Below, one piece after another: positions 49,380-60,500 of a stretch of 64,000 nt of DNA. The stretch covers positions 13,608,996-13,672,995 of the forward strand of contig WARS01000010.1 of NCBI GenBank assembly GCA_008933995.1, written 5' to 3'. Each line of letters starts with the position of its first letter. Position 1 is the first letter of the stretch. This stretch comes from Datnioides undecimradiatus (taxonomy: Eukaryota > Chordata > Actinopteri > Lobotiformes > Datnioididae). Both the position numbers and the translations under genes were made by a program. The notes beneath the pieces were generated by a model, which worked only from the letters and a program-made list of their open reading frames with translations, had not been told where the DNA came from and did not search any database.

Positions 49380-49770
49380 CATGGCTCTAGGGGTGGCAGT
49401 GGTCTGTATGTCTGATTGTAACATCTCAACAACTACTGAATGGCTAACTAGGATGGAAAACAAAATAAGACATCACGGTGGCAAGATATGACTGTGAATG
49501 GTTATCTTCTGATTTGCCTTCTAGCACCACCATGAGGTCAAATCATCAGCTTGTCCAACGTTTGTTTACGACCAAATTCCTGCAGAGTTGACCTTCTAAT
49601 CCTCTGTACATCAACTGTACATTGTCCTTAGCGCTAACTGGCTAATGTTATCGTGCTAGCACACTAATCGTCAGCATTTAAACATCATCGTTTGGAGCGC
49701 GCTTACAGCATTCAGCTCCATCAATGCCGCATCTAAGTACGGCCTAACAGAGCTGCTAGCATGGCTATAA
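49380..49770 (+). repeat. Fish interspersed repeat, TAGCATG-rich family, copy 2 (longer)
   Basis: ACATCTCAACAACTACTGAA near the start, CTAGCACCACCATGAGGTCA, TTTACGACCAAATTCCTGCA, GCTAACTGGCTAATGTTATC, GTGCTAGCACACTAATCG, TCTAAGTACGGCCTAACAGA and GCTGCTAGCATGGCTATAAA follow the order of the common percomorph repeat from its CAACAACTATTGGATGG start to its GCTGCTAGCATGGCTGTA end. It is homologous to copy 1 (6905-7080) over the middle part and in the same orientation. Confidence 0.75.
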
Positions 49771-49969
49771 ATACACATGATGACAGATGTTATGCATTTT
49801 TGCCACCCACGGTGTGACTTCCACATACATCATACCCCCTGGTGTATGCTAATGGATAGCAATCAAAATAAGGTTTGTTTAAAGCAGGAACGTATTAATT
49901 AATTTATGTTTGTGTATGGTGCTGTCGACATGTCACTGTCCTTGCCCTCACTTGCTTGTCATTCTTAAA

Positions 49970-50240
49970 AGAGGTTGCATGTTATGATTACACTGTAATC
50001 ACGCTGGCAGGGAATTCATTATGGGCTCTTGAGTAAACAATGGTTACTTTAGAATCCAATTAAGGAAAGAAAACACACTGCATCAGTTACCAAGACCACG
50101 CCGCCTGTGCCGCCAGTCCACACTGTGAGAAATAATATCTGCTCCACACGGAGGAAGCTAAAAAGAGCGCTGTCTGACAAGCACTCCATGCCCCAGCACC
50201 AATCACACGGGCTGACTTCCCTTTGATGTTTATACTGCTC
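49970..50240. promoter_or_regulatory. Candidate conserved regulatory segment
   Basis: Dense homeodomain- and SOX-type words: ATGATTACACTGTAATCACG (an imperfect palindrome near 49.99 kb), GAATTCATTATGG, AACAATGGTTACTTTAG (ACAATGG at about 50037), TCCAATTAAGG. No repeat and no convincing frame. Conservation untested. Confidence 0.28.
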
Positions 50241-53200
50241 GCATGCAAAGCCGCCATGGAGGGAGAGAGAGAGGAGGGAGGGAGGGAGTTAAGGATGAGT
50301 TTATTTGGCAATCACTCCGTTTACTCATAAACAGAAATCCTTCTGATGTGATTCTCACGTGGCTTCCCGGGAGTTCATTTGAAATAGGATTCGCCTTCAG
50401 AATCGGCCGTGCAGTCGGGAGGAGAAGCGTTTCCAAAGGTCGTGCTACTGTACCGTCTCCCGTTGTGCTGACTGTACGCACGGTTGTCGTACGCTCTCAC
50501 TGCCACATCCTTAAAATAGAGTATTTATCTTTAAAGTACACTGAGGTGGCAGCTTGCACAGGGTTAGAGGTGGCGTTTCTCCTAATTCACTCTAATTACC
50601 TTTAATCAATGCTCCTCACAGCCACTTCGTGTCTAGTGGCTGTTTTCACATAACTCTCTTTAAGTCAGTCAACATTGATTCAAGTGATTGCATTTGCAGC
50701 ACTGAGGGTCACTGTCGTGGCAAACTTTAAAAATGACTGTGGCAGATATTTTCTGTTGAGCACAGAAGCTCAGCAGCACTTGATGTTCCACCTGTGGGAT
50801 GGTGTTTGTCCCTCCCGGCCCAGCTGGTGGAAGTGGTTTAGGATGGCAGACCTGTCACACGATGACCAGCTTGTCTCTGGTGTCGTGAGCACTAGCTTCA
50901 GGGTTTGTTAGGACAGGTTATGCTGTATTACACACTGCCTAGCAGGTGTCACTTCTCAGACAGTTGCCTACCGGAGATGCAGTGTTTAAGTGCCAATATT
51001 CACAAGCTCCACAAAAATGCATTAAAGGAGCATGCCACCAAAAATCTTAAGCGGCGTAAAGTGATTGTTTGATTTCTCGGGCGGCGTTCCCTCGACATGT
51101 TGCCTGCATGCTACAAGCAAATCCCTTTTAGCTCCTGATTGGCACTGCGCTCCCACAACACTGTCAGACTCACAACGAAAGGGTTTAGGAAAACCCACGA
51201 CGCAGCTCAACCACCAGCGGAGCTGTGAGGCTAATGTCGTTAAGCAGAGCAGGTGCCACACATTAAGTTTATTAAGGCAAACGCTAACGGTGTAGCAACA
51301 ATAAGTGATAGCAGACCAAACAATATACAAATCACTTTAATATGCAACTGTAATTTTTGATATTTAAAAAAATCTGTGTGGATCATCTGTGGATGAGCAA
51401 ATTTGGTCTCAATTGAGTGAAAATGTGGGAGCAAATAGGTTTGAGATGAGTTTGAGAGTATTTGAAAAATCAGAGTGATGGACTTCGTAATTGCCGGCAG
51501 CTCGCAGCATCTGAATAATAATTGTGCACGGTGTCCTTCCTCCTGCATTTCCTGGCCAATTTAAACCTTTAGTTATTGTAGCCATCGGGAGTACTGGCAC
51601 ACAAAGACTCGTTGCAAAGGACTGGAACTATGCAAAGTGTCAAAGTTTTGCAGGAGGTGCCGGCTGCTTGGTAATTGCCCAAAGCTGTCCAAGCTGAGAC
51701 CTGCAGGACAAAGGTTTTTCTCTTCTGTTCTTGAATGGCTCCCGTGCAGGAGGTGAGTCATTTGCAGAATTCGTGAGCCTCGTACCGTTGTTTTTTGTTT
51801 TTTTTTCAAAGTAAAAAAGTTGAAACACCCCTGATCCAAATGTCTAATAGTCTGCTCACACACTGAGAGCTCTCCTTTCTTAACCAACTATTTTTTTTTT
51901 CCAGTTTTAAATGAGGACATTCACAGCTTTTTTAATGGGCAGTTAAAAAACAAGTCATGCCAGTCCTGTACGATCCTGTACGTGGAATAATTCCCACCCT
52001 GAGCGTGTTTTTGCTGAAAGCTGCTGCCCACTACTGGTGGGAAAGAGCTGACGAGTGGTGAGGCTGAACCGGACAGTAAAGTTACGGATTATAAAAGCCA
52101 AAACAAGGAGCTAAATGAAAATGAAATTCCTTGAACTCCTAACTGCTTAGCGTCAGCAAGCTGAAGGAACGTGGAACGTGTCTGCTCCATCACAACTCCA
52201 TCCCCAGCTGCAGGACTCCAGTGGTGACCCAGTTCTACAATGCGATGTAAGAAACTAAACTTCTCAGACCACTCCTGCTACATAATCCAAATGGATACAT
52301 TTCAATTTACCGGTTCCCAGACTGCAGAGCCCGTTGACAAATGAAATGACACATATTTTTTGGCGCGCGGTGTGTGTGTGTATGTGGGGTGGGCTTTTAA
52401 TATAGCATACACATATCATTTAAATCAGTGTCGGCAGAGTAATGCAAAAGCACATTAGCCGCAGGAAATAGAACAGGACAGGACAGCTTGATCAGTGTCA
52501 ACGTATCTGTAAAACCGCAGATGATGAAACTGCAAATAAAAAAAAAAACCATTCCGGCGTTTGAGTTGTTGTGTTTAAACTCTACTGCAGCCTCACGGGG
52601 TTTCACACTTTTATTTTTATAACATATTGCCAACTTACTGGAGGAGGTCATTACATTTGATGCATTTTAAGGCAGGGTTGACGCGTTTAGTGTGCAGTTT
52701 ATGTCCTTACTTTACACCCCCTGGTGCATTTTGCATTGTGGAGGAACACTGTGAGTGCATCAAGTTGATGAAAGGTCAACTCCAAGTTATAAACTGAGGC
52801 AACACATTCAGCTCCGAGGCAGTTGGGTTTTTTTTAAATGTAGGCTTGCATCGTCTTTCTGAATCTATCGGCTTTTAAAAGTGGACAGCATTCAGGTTTA
52901 AAATAAAAGAATGATAATAAAACAAAAGCAATCTTTAGAATTGCATTCAAAATCTTACACATACATATTTTCAGCAACGTGAACTGAAAGTAAAAGTACT
53001 CAAACTGCATACAACTTGCAACTGCAGCCCAAACCTTATTTGATATTGCAATATTAAACTGAGTTGTTACTCTAATCTTTGCTTTTGTGTGAAATATTGG
53101 ATAATTTGACCTTTTGGAGCCTCAAACTGACATTTGTAATGAAACCATGATGGATGTCTGCTAACAAATCATAGACATCACGATGAACAGAAGACCCAAC

Positions 53201-53839
53201 CAAACAATAACCTTCCTGATGTGAGGGGAATCACCCCTTTGATGTAACTCTATCATGTCACGTTGGTTTCTTCGAGATATTGCTCTTTATGCGATAAACC
53301 GACCGGTACACAGCTGTAAGCAGTTAGTGATGCTTTTAATATCCACTGTCATGTTACAGTGCGTTCACGTCTTAATACGTTTGCCCGGCGACCGGCTCGT
53401 TAGCAACAGTGGTATTTGAAAAACAGACAGCGATTGACTTTCGAATTCATGTCCGACAAAATCCAGTTTGCCCCGTGTACATTTGAAACTCAGTCAAGGT
53501 CAGACAATATGGAGGACTTAAACATAACAAAAAAAAAAAGAATTACTACTAATAATAATGTTTTCATTTGAATACAGTGGAGCACGTGTAGGATAGTGTA
53601 GGAGAAAAACTAAAATACTTCCAAAGTTCTTGGGCAGCTACCTGACAGCAGTGTGTTCAGCACCTCAGAGGGAGAGCCCTGTGTCTTTTTCACACTGATT
53701 TGTCTCATCAGAATGAATTCATTATATATACTGAAAGTGTAAAGAAAAACAGTGACAAGAGCCTATTATTTAGTTTGTCCATCTAGACATGTATATCTCT
53801 TATGTATCCCCCATGTTGCTCTTCTTTCCCTCCAAAAAC

Positions 53840-54010
53840 AACGGCGCAGACAACCCTGAGTTCACTTTAATTAGATTTAACATGTGTTCTGACAGAGAAC
53901 AATACATCTCATAGCATTTGCATGACAATGCCCTCTAATTGTGCTTTTGCTTAATTCGTTTTTAATAGCTAAAGCAGCGGTGCCTGATTATATTCAAAAT
54001 GGATCACTGT
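53840..54010. promoter_or_regulatory. Candidate enhancer with SOX-POU composite site
   Basis: The block contains ATTTGCATGACAATG at 53916-53930, which on the minus strand is CATTGTCATGCAAAT, an exact fit to the SOX2-POU5F1 type composite (CWTTGTYATGCAAAT). It is surrounded by TTAATTAG (about 53869), CTCTAATTG (about 53933), GCTTAATTCG and TTTTTAATAGC. SOX-POU composites with homeodomain cores are typical of neural and early embryonic enhancers. Cell type and target gene cannot be inferred here. Confidence 0.4.
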
Positions 54011-55406
54011 CACCGAGCACGCTCCTCTCTCTCTCTTTTCTCCCCGTCCCTTTCTTTGTCGCTCTCTCTCTCTCTGAAAATTCAACCCCAAATGGCCCAC
54101 ATGGAGAGTTATTCACAAGTATCATTAACCCTCCTGACTCTTCATTGTGTTGTTTTCCCTGGAGGAAATGGAATCCGAACTCATTTTGATGAAGAACTGC
54201 AGTGGTTCCTTTGTTTGGACCCCAGATGGAGAGAAGCTGATACTTGATTGTGTGAATGTGGTTGTGCTCTGAACTCTGAAGTAAATAGGATTGGATAATG
54301 GTCACTTCTCTTCAGTTCTCTAAAGCCTCCTTCTATCTCCCTGTGCCACTAAACCTAAATAAGGGGCAACGATTTACACTGGAGTGAGGAACTTGACACA
54401 AACTTGATGGTTGTGGCTCAAGGACTGAGCTAAACTCCCAGCAGCGTGGTTCTAGAGGAACGGGGAAGGAACTGAGCAGAATCTCTGCTCTCCTGACCTG
54501 GCCTTGTCACGTCTGCGGGAAAATAAAGAATGCAGATGATGACAGGTGGAGTCTGACAGGCGGTTAATGAGCTCAAAATAAATAATAATTTGACAAGAAT
54601 GAACGAGGACGGAACTTATTCTGCTCGACAAGACTGACAGGCTGAGTCTTTTGCTTGGGTGTTGCATAAGATCCCCACTACAGAGCGCACCACCAGCATG
54701 AAGAGTCGTCCTCCTGGGAACGGCACAGTCATTCACAAGAACAAAGACTAAATTAACTCATGGCAGCCTCCAGCCGGTAGGAAAATCACATTTTGTCATC
54801 CTTTTTGCAGTCTAAAATAATGTCAATGTTATTTTTGAATGAATTGCACATTTTTTTTTTATTAAAAGGAAAGACGAGGGGTCTCTGGGGAAATATCAGA
54901 AATGCTGCCTTTGGTCTCAGCTGACTGGGGGGGCGTTATCTGTGTTTGAATGACAGCTGCTGCCAGAGTGCAGGTATTACACTGTAACGAATGGGAGAAA
55001 TGCTAAACAAACCCATGCTACAGCTGCATCCTGTGGACATTTCCACCTCGCCATAAGAGTAAGAACCACACCAGCATCCAAACGAACCCAAGTAACATTT
55101 GCAGGTAAGGAGTTAATTGGCTATCTGGCCTGCAAACTGACATTAGTAATGCTGTTTTCCCCTCCAGAGAGGTGTGTTTGGTGGTGCGTTCAAGGAGCTA
55201 AGTCACAGGTTAGGAAGACGTTTGAGGAGAACATCAGAAGTTGACTCTAACAGGAAAGCTAATATGTGTTGCTGTGTTGCTGCAGTCTGCTCTTGTGTTG
55301 CATGGCAGGCTGGTAGCTGGCTGGATGATGATCAGTATGAATGCCTGAATATGACACAGCTGTAGAATCATGGCTTCGTGCACGTGTGGAAACAAGTTCT
55401 CCCATA

Positions 55407-55433
<27 letters not shown>
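55407..55433. repeat. (AC)13 microsatellite
   Basis: Thirteen AC units, followed by AAACATAAATT. Confidence 0.95.
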
Positions 55434-55437
<4 letters not shown>

Positions 55438-57187
55438 TAAATTATACCTCTTGATTTCTGATTTGATCAAAGTACGACACAGGACCAATGACTGACAGCT
55501 GAATATATATTTGATACTAGATATATGAGACTTCAGCTCAATGTGCCGATAACAAAGAATTACAAGTTGCTGCATGGGATGATGGGAATGTTATTGGTTT
55601 TGCTGGTAACCCAGTGGTGGAACTAGATGAACCAACTAAGGAGGACTTAAATTACTACGATGCATCCGGCGGGAGACGTGAACGTGTGTATCAAATTTCA
55701 CCCACTCCAACGTTGTTAAGGAAATCCATTTCTGAAGTGAAAATGTCAACCCAGCGTCAGCACCAGATGGAAAGGCAAGGGGAGCGCCAAAGTCAGCAGG
55801 ATTTATGGGAAAGTAGCGGATAATCAGACTGAATTGTCAGTGATGTATTTGTCCTGCCAGTGCCATCTTCAGTCACAGAGGAAGTCGCATGGAAGCCGCG
55901 GTGGCTGCTGCCAGGACAGCCTTCACGGCTGTAGAGGTTCTGTTTGAGTAACTGAGCAAATCTGAAATGTAGGTGTCCAATCAGAGGTCGAGAAGAATAC
56001 ATGTCATATCAGTCCAATAGATGGACCAACCAATCGACAATGATGAGAATCAGTAAACAGATCAGGTTGTGAGGACATGTGGGCAGCCAATGGTCTGATG
56101 TTCGTCTCCACCCCATGGACCACTTCCTTCTGATGAAAGTAGTTTTTGTGTATTGTTTTTGGTCTTGACTGTGTATCTGCAATGTCCTGTAAAGCAAACA
56201 AGCTAAACATGGCTCAAAAGCTCCACAGAAGACTTTACTTCCCTACCAGCAACCCCGTTTGCGCCATGTGATTCATTGTTACAGCTGCATTTTTAATTGC
56301 ATTTGCATTTTAATTCACTTTTGGCAAACAAGTTAGCAAACAACTGCTCATTTCAGGGACAGAGCTGCAATAGAAGCCATTTTGGTTTGGAAATATCTCC
56401 TCGGCTTCTAAACGTCCCCGGTGTTTACCAGCTGTTTGCTTACTCCGTTTGTCTGCTGGTTGGTGCTGAGCAGGAAGTGTCCGGCGGACTTCCTGTGCTG
56501 AAAACAGCTGCCTGCTGCCGCTGGAGACGAGTCTGGCGAGAGCAGGGAGAGTGAAACCAAAGCAGTGAAGCAAAGAGCTCTGAGGAGGCCGAGGAGAACA
56601 GCAGGGATGAATGACATTTCCCTGTGGGTTTGTTACAGCGGACAACATTACACACGGTCAATTTATCGATTTTCAGCATCAAACTATTGATTAATGCGGG
56701 GGGGGGGTATTTAAAATGACCAAATATCGGCAGAAGAACAAGTTTTAGTTTTACAAACTGGGGAGCTGAATGACGCTTTAAAGATCAGGAGAGGTGACGC
56801 TCGTTGCAGCAGTCGCCTCTCTGTCTCGCTCCTGACTCATTCCTCACTCTAATCAGTTCTGTGAAGTTGCCGAGCAGCGCGACGTGACGCCGAGCGCGGC
56901 TTTCTGTTGCTGCAAATGAGTGTGTGACTAAATCACTGCTTCCTATTCTGCTCCAATACCAGGGCTGCATTGTTTTCTCAGCCATGGTTAATGCCTTTGA
57001 CAGTGAGGCAAATAATTAGAGCGTCTACCTGTTGCCTCCCAATTTCCCATCCCCTAACTCTCTGCGTGGAAGAGGAGATGGGAGGAATGAACGCTGATTA
57101 TCTTCACTCCAGCAAATCCAAAATCACCCAGTGAATGCGAGCGCGCTCACTCCTTCATATTTATTCTTTCTCTGTCTTTCTCTTTAG

Positions 57188-57269
57188 GAGACAATCAGAG
57201 CTATTGTTAAGAAAGATGGAAATCAGTGCATGCGCTGTCTTCAGCTGGAAAACCAGAATGCCACGCAGG
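57188..57269 (+). CDS. Candidate 82-nt internal exon, function unknown
   Basis: The polypyrimidine tract TTCTTTCTCTGTCTTTCTCT and TTAG end at 57187. The following 82 nt are open in frame 0, beginning ETIRAIVKKDGNQCMRCLQL and ending ENQNATQ, then one extra base. GGGTAAGC supplies a strong donor at 57270. Frame 1 is also open, so the reading is not unique. The CMRC pair could suggest a metal site but two cysteines are not enough. The best acceptor/donor pair in the window, yet no family recognised and no neighbouring exon found. Confidence 0.33.
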
Positions 57270-57510
57270 GTAAGCGCTAAATGAGTGAGTTTCAGAGCAG
57301 AGAATGAAATCCTGGCTCCGGACACTCCGCTACAATTAGCTGGAATAATGCAGACAATAGTGCGTGTGGATGCTGCGCACACATACACGCGCCGCCCAAG
57401 GTCGATAACATATTTCCACACGCTTGTGCAAGAACGAGTTGAGCAGAGATGGGTTGGAAGATAGGACGTCTGTCGCTGAAGCTTCCCTGGCTCGTGGTCA
57501 AATCACAGCT

Positions 57511-57540
57511 CAGAGAGAGAGCGAGAGAGAGAGAGAGAGG
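57511..57540. repeat. (GA)n microsatellite
   Basis: About 14 GA units with one GC interruption. Confidence 0.9.
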
Positions 57541-60500
57541 GCAAGGAAGGCAAGCGGGAAATCTAAACTGATCGATGACCACTTATCATGAATATCCACT
57601 CAGTAATTTCAAAGAAAGACTCGATTTGCTCAGCTATTACTGAGATTTCACCTCTGCCTCCTAAAACTGCTGTTTATATGTTTAGCATGCATGAAGAGAA
57701 GGCGCTGGATGGGAGGTCTGGACAAAGGCAAACAAAGAGTGCTGTCATCCGTGTGGAGCAGCTGTGTCATAACTACAGTGAACAGCGGTGAAGTGTTTTC
57801 ACTCAGCTACAGCCAACTTCACTCACTAGAAATGCATTTACAAGTTGGAAGATGTATTGTTTTGCCTGCATTAAGGGTTGCTAACTAATCCATTTATTAA
57901 TTTTCATATTTGGGAAACACACAAATTCATGCATTCAAGTGGGAGGGGGGGTTTATTTGCACCGAAACACAACCACAATCTTTCTCTCGCTGTAGTTAAA
58001 AATGCTGTTTTTTCAACTAAGCCGCTCAGGGGACTCCATCTTTGAGTCTCGCTCTCTGCGTGTACAGCATCCACCCTGGGTGATCTCTGATGTCTGCGTG
58101 TAGCACTGTCTACACTTGAAAACATGTAAACATAATCCAGAAGAAAAGAAAAAAAAGACTGCTTTTTAAAAGTTACACTGTTTGTCTCCGTGCGAGGGGA
58201 CAGGGTTAAAGATTCTGTTGAGAAATACACGTAAAATAATGAATTCAATGAAAATATGCAGCGTCTTTGACATCTCTGGAATGTGTGCTTTTCACAGAAG
58301 AGTCCAGAAGACCAGGTGGGTTAGGATGTGGCAACAGATAAGAGTTATGCTGTTCGCCATCAGCTAGTCGGACACAAAGGAAATAGGTTTCTATTTTCTA
58401 TCTACACTGCTCAGTTTAATTCCTATGATTTGCCATGAAAACATAAAGTAGATTAAGATAATTAGGGCTTTTTGCATTACCTGCGCTGTCAGTCTGATAA
58501 TCCATCAGCAGAGGTCGGTCAGATATCATCACCAAACCTCAGAAGGTTGATTTAATGAGCGTTTAGCAAGTGTTTGACAATAAATGATTAAAAAGAACAA
58601 AGGAAATAAAGAAGTCACCAAAAAAACGAAGCTGAAAACCAAAAAGTAGCGTCAAAAAAATAAATAATAAATCAGAGCACCACAAAGCAGTCAGTGCTGT
58701 TTTTATTCACATATCATAAACACATGTTGAGAAGTGAAATGTTGGCGATGAGTAGAATTCAGAATCCATCTCCAAGTCTTATTTTTCATTTCCATTTCAC
58801 CACATCGCACCCTGTCCTATGTGGACTGGACTCAAATATGAAAGGGATGTGCTATTCTCACCTCCTGATGTTCTGATTGGCTGAACGAGACATCTGAAGG
58901 AAGGGTTTTATAGACTTCAGGGGTGTGATGCAATGCTTCTACCTCTGTCTGTCTCAAAGTCCTGTTTCTGGTATTGTTAAGAAACAATAGTTTTTCTTAC
59001 TTATTTTACACAGGCACCTAGTAAAACAATGTTGTATGACCAACAGGTGTGTGCTGGGTCTGCCTAACCTGCTCATCATGGATCCTGTGCGCAGCCTTTC
59101 TACTGTTTATAGCAATAATTCCTGTCATAGTTGTGACTGCCGCAAGATTACTCATCTTAAAAGATGTAAAAACCTTTAGTGTAGTGGGACAAAGAGGCGG
59201 TGTGGTCTTCTGATATGATAAACTGTGCAGAAAGGTTAAGTGTTTGCTTGAAAATGAGACACAAATAAATGAAATAGAAGGTGATTTTCATGTTGTGCTG
59301 GTTTTGGCCTATTTTTAGGTTACGGCAGCTAAACAATTGTAATATGATAATGGTTAAATTAAGAACATTTGTTTTAATACTATTTCAGTATCAAAGTGAC
59401 GTGTGGACGTCCAAGCACAGATTAGTTTGCTTGGTAAAGGTGATCTTTGTGGAGAGAGCCTACAGTTAGCACCATTCACCAGCTTACGTACCTGTTTAGG
59501 AGGATGTGGGATAATCACATTAGATCTTGAATCTGTTCAAATCCCACATCTGATAAATGACTCGTGTTCAACCAAGCTCACTCAATCACTGCCCCTATCT
59601 CAATAAGTAGAGTTTACAAAGTAAAGATTATTGTTTATTATAACACATAATTTAATGATGGATGACACTGGACGAGTCTTCTACAGGTTTTGTGATCAAG
59701 GAGCATCGACCCTGAACAGCAACAGATAAATCCCACTTTGCAGATGCTAATATGCTGATGACATGATGAGGTGAGGTGTCTGGGAAGACTGGGTGATGGA
59801 GGGGAGTTGAAAGTGATGTATAGCAGTGGCTTTAAAGCTCAAAGAGGAGAGCGAAGCTCATCATGGCTGACAATGAACGTGTGTCACCATGCTGAAGAAT
59901 CTGGCTCATGTGAGGAGTTGATATCTCCATGAAGCCCGGTGCTCATTTCAGCAGGACGTTAACGGTGAGCAAGCAGGAGAGAGTGGATTGCAGGGTGAAT
60001 GAGAATAGCACTCCCCGTCCATTCATGCTGGAAATCAGACCTGGTGACAGGCACTGAGGATAACTCTCAAGAGAAATGAGTCTTCTCACCAATGGTCTGG
60101 TGTGTCATCCATATGATTACCTTATATAGACTATATAGTTAGCTTATATAGATCTATAGATCCTTTAAAGTACAATTAAGGCATTGCTGTTTTCAGGTGG
60201 TTGCTAAATGTCCTATTTAAAAGTGTCGTCCGGATGGAGTGAACCTTACGGGGTGAGGTGGAGAATTAAATATTTACCATGCCCCTCAGTAGCTTCATTT
60301 AACTCATTGTTCCAGACAACATGTAAATCATCCGGAAATTGGAGGACATGCTCTGGAACAGACAGAAACGGCCCAAAGGACAGAGCCCACAGAGCCAAAA
60401 GCCTCAAAAGTGGGGTGCAGGAGAGTTGAAGAGGAGGAGGAAACGCTACGAGAGGCCACCAAAAATAATCTGAAGACACAAGAAATGCACGGTGATGTAG

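Larger units (their letters stand above)
49771..57187. other. Non-coding stretch, enhancer-like blocks
   Basis: No gene supported. Enhancer-like unique sequence at 49.97-50.24 kb and 53.84-54.01 kb is listed separately. Purine-rich GGGAGGGAGGG lies at about 50.26-50.29 kb, (CT)n at 54021-54036 and 54061-54075, (AC)13 at 55407-55433 and G10 near 56700. A frame from 55174 preceded by CCCCTCCAG runs 63 codons without a donor or domain. Confidence 0.45.

Noticed and set aside
55171..55365. Open frame after CCCCTCCAG (RGVFGGAFKELSHRL...)
   Set aside because: No donor, cysteine- and valine-rich end derived from GTTGCTGT-type low complexity. Weaker than the three candidates kept.
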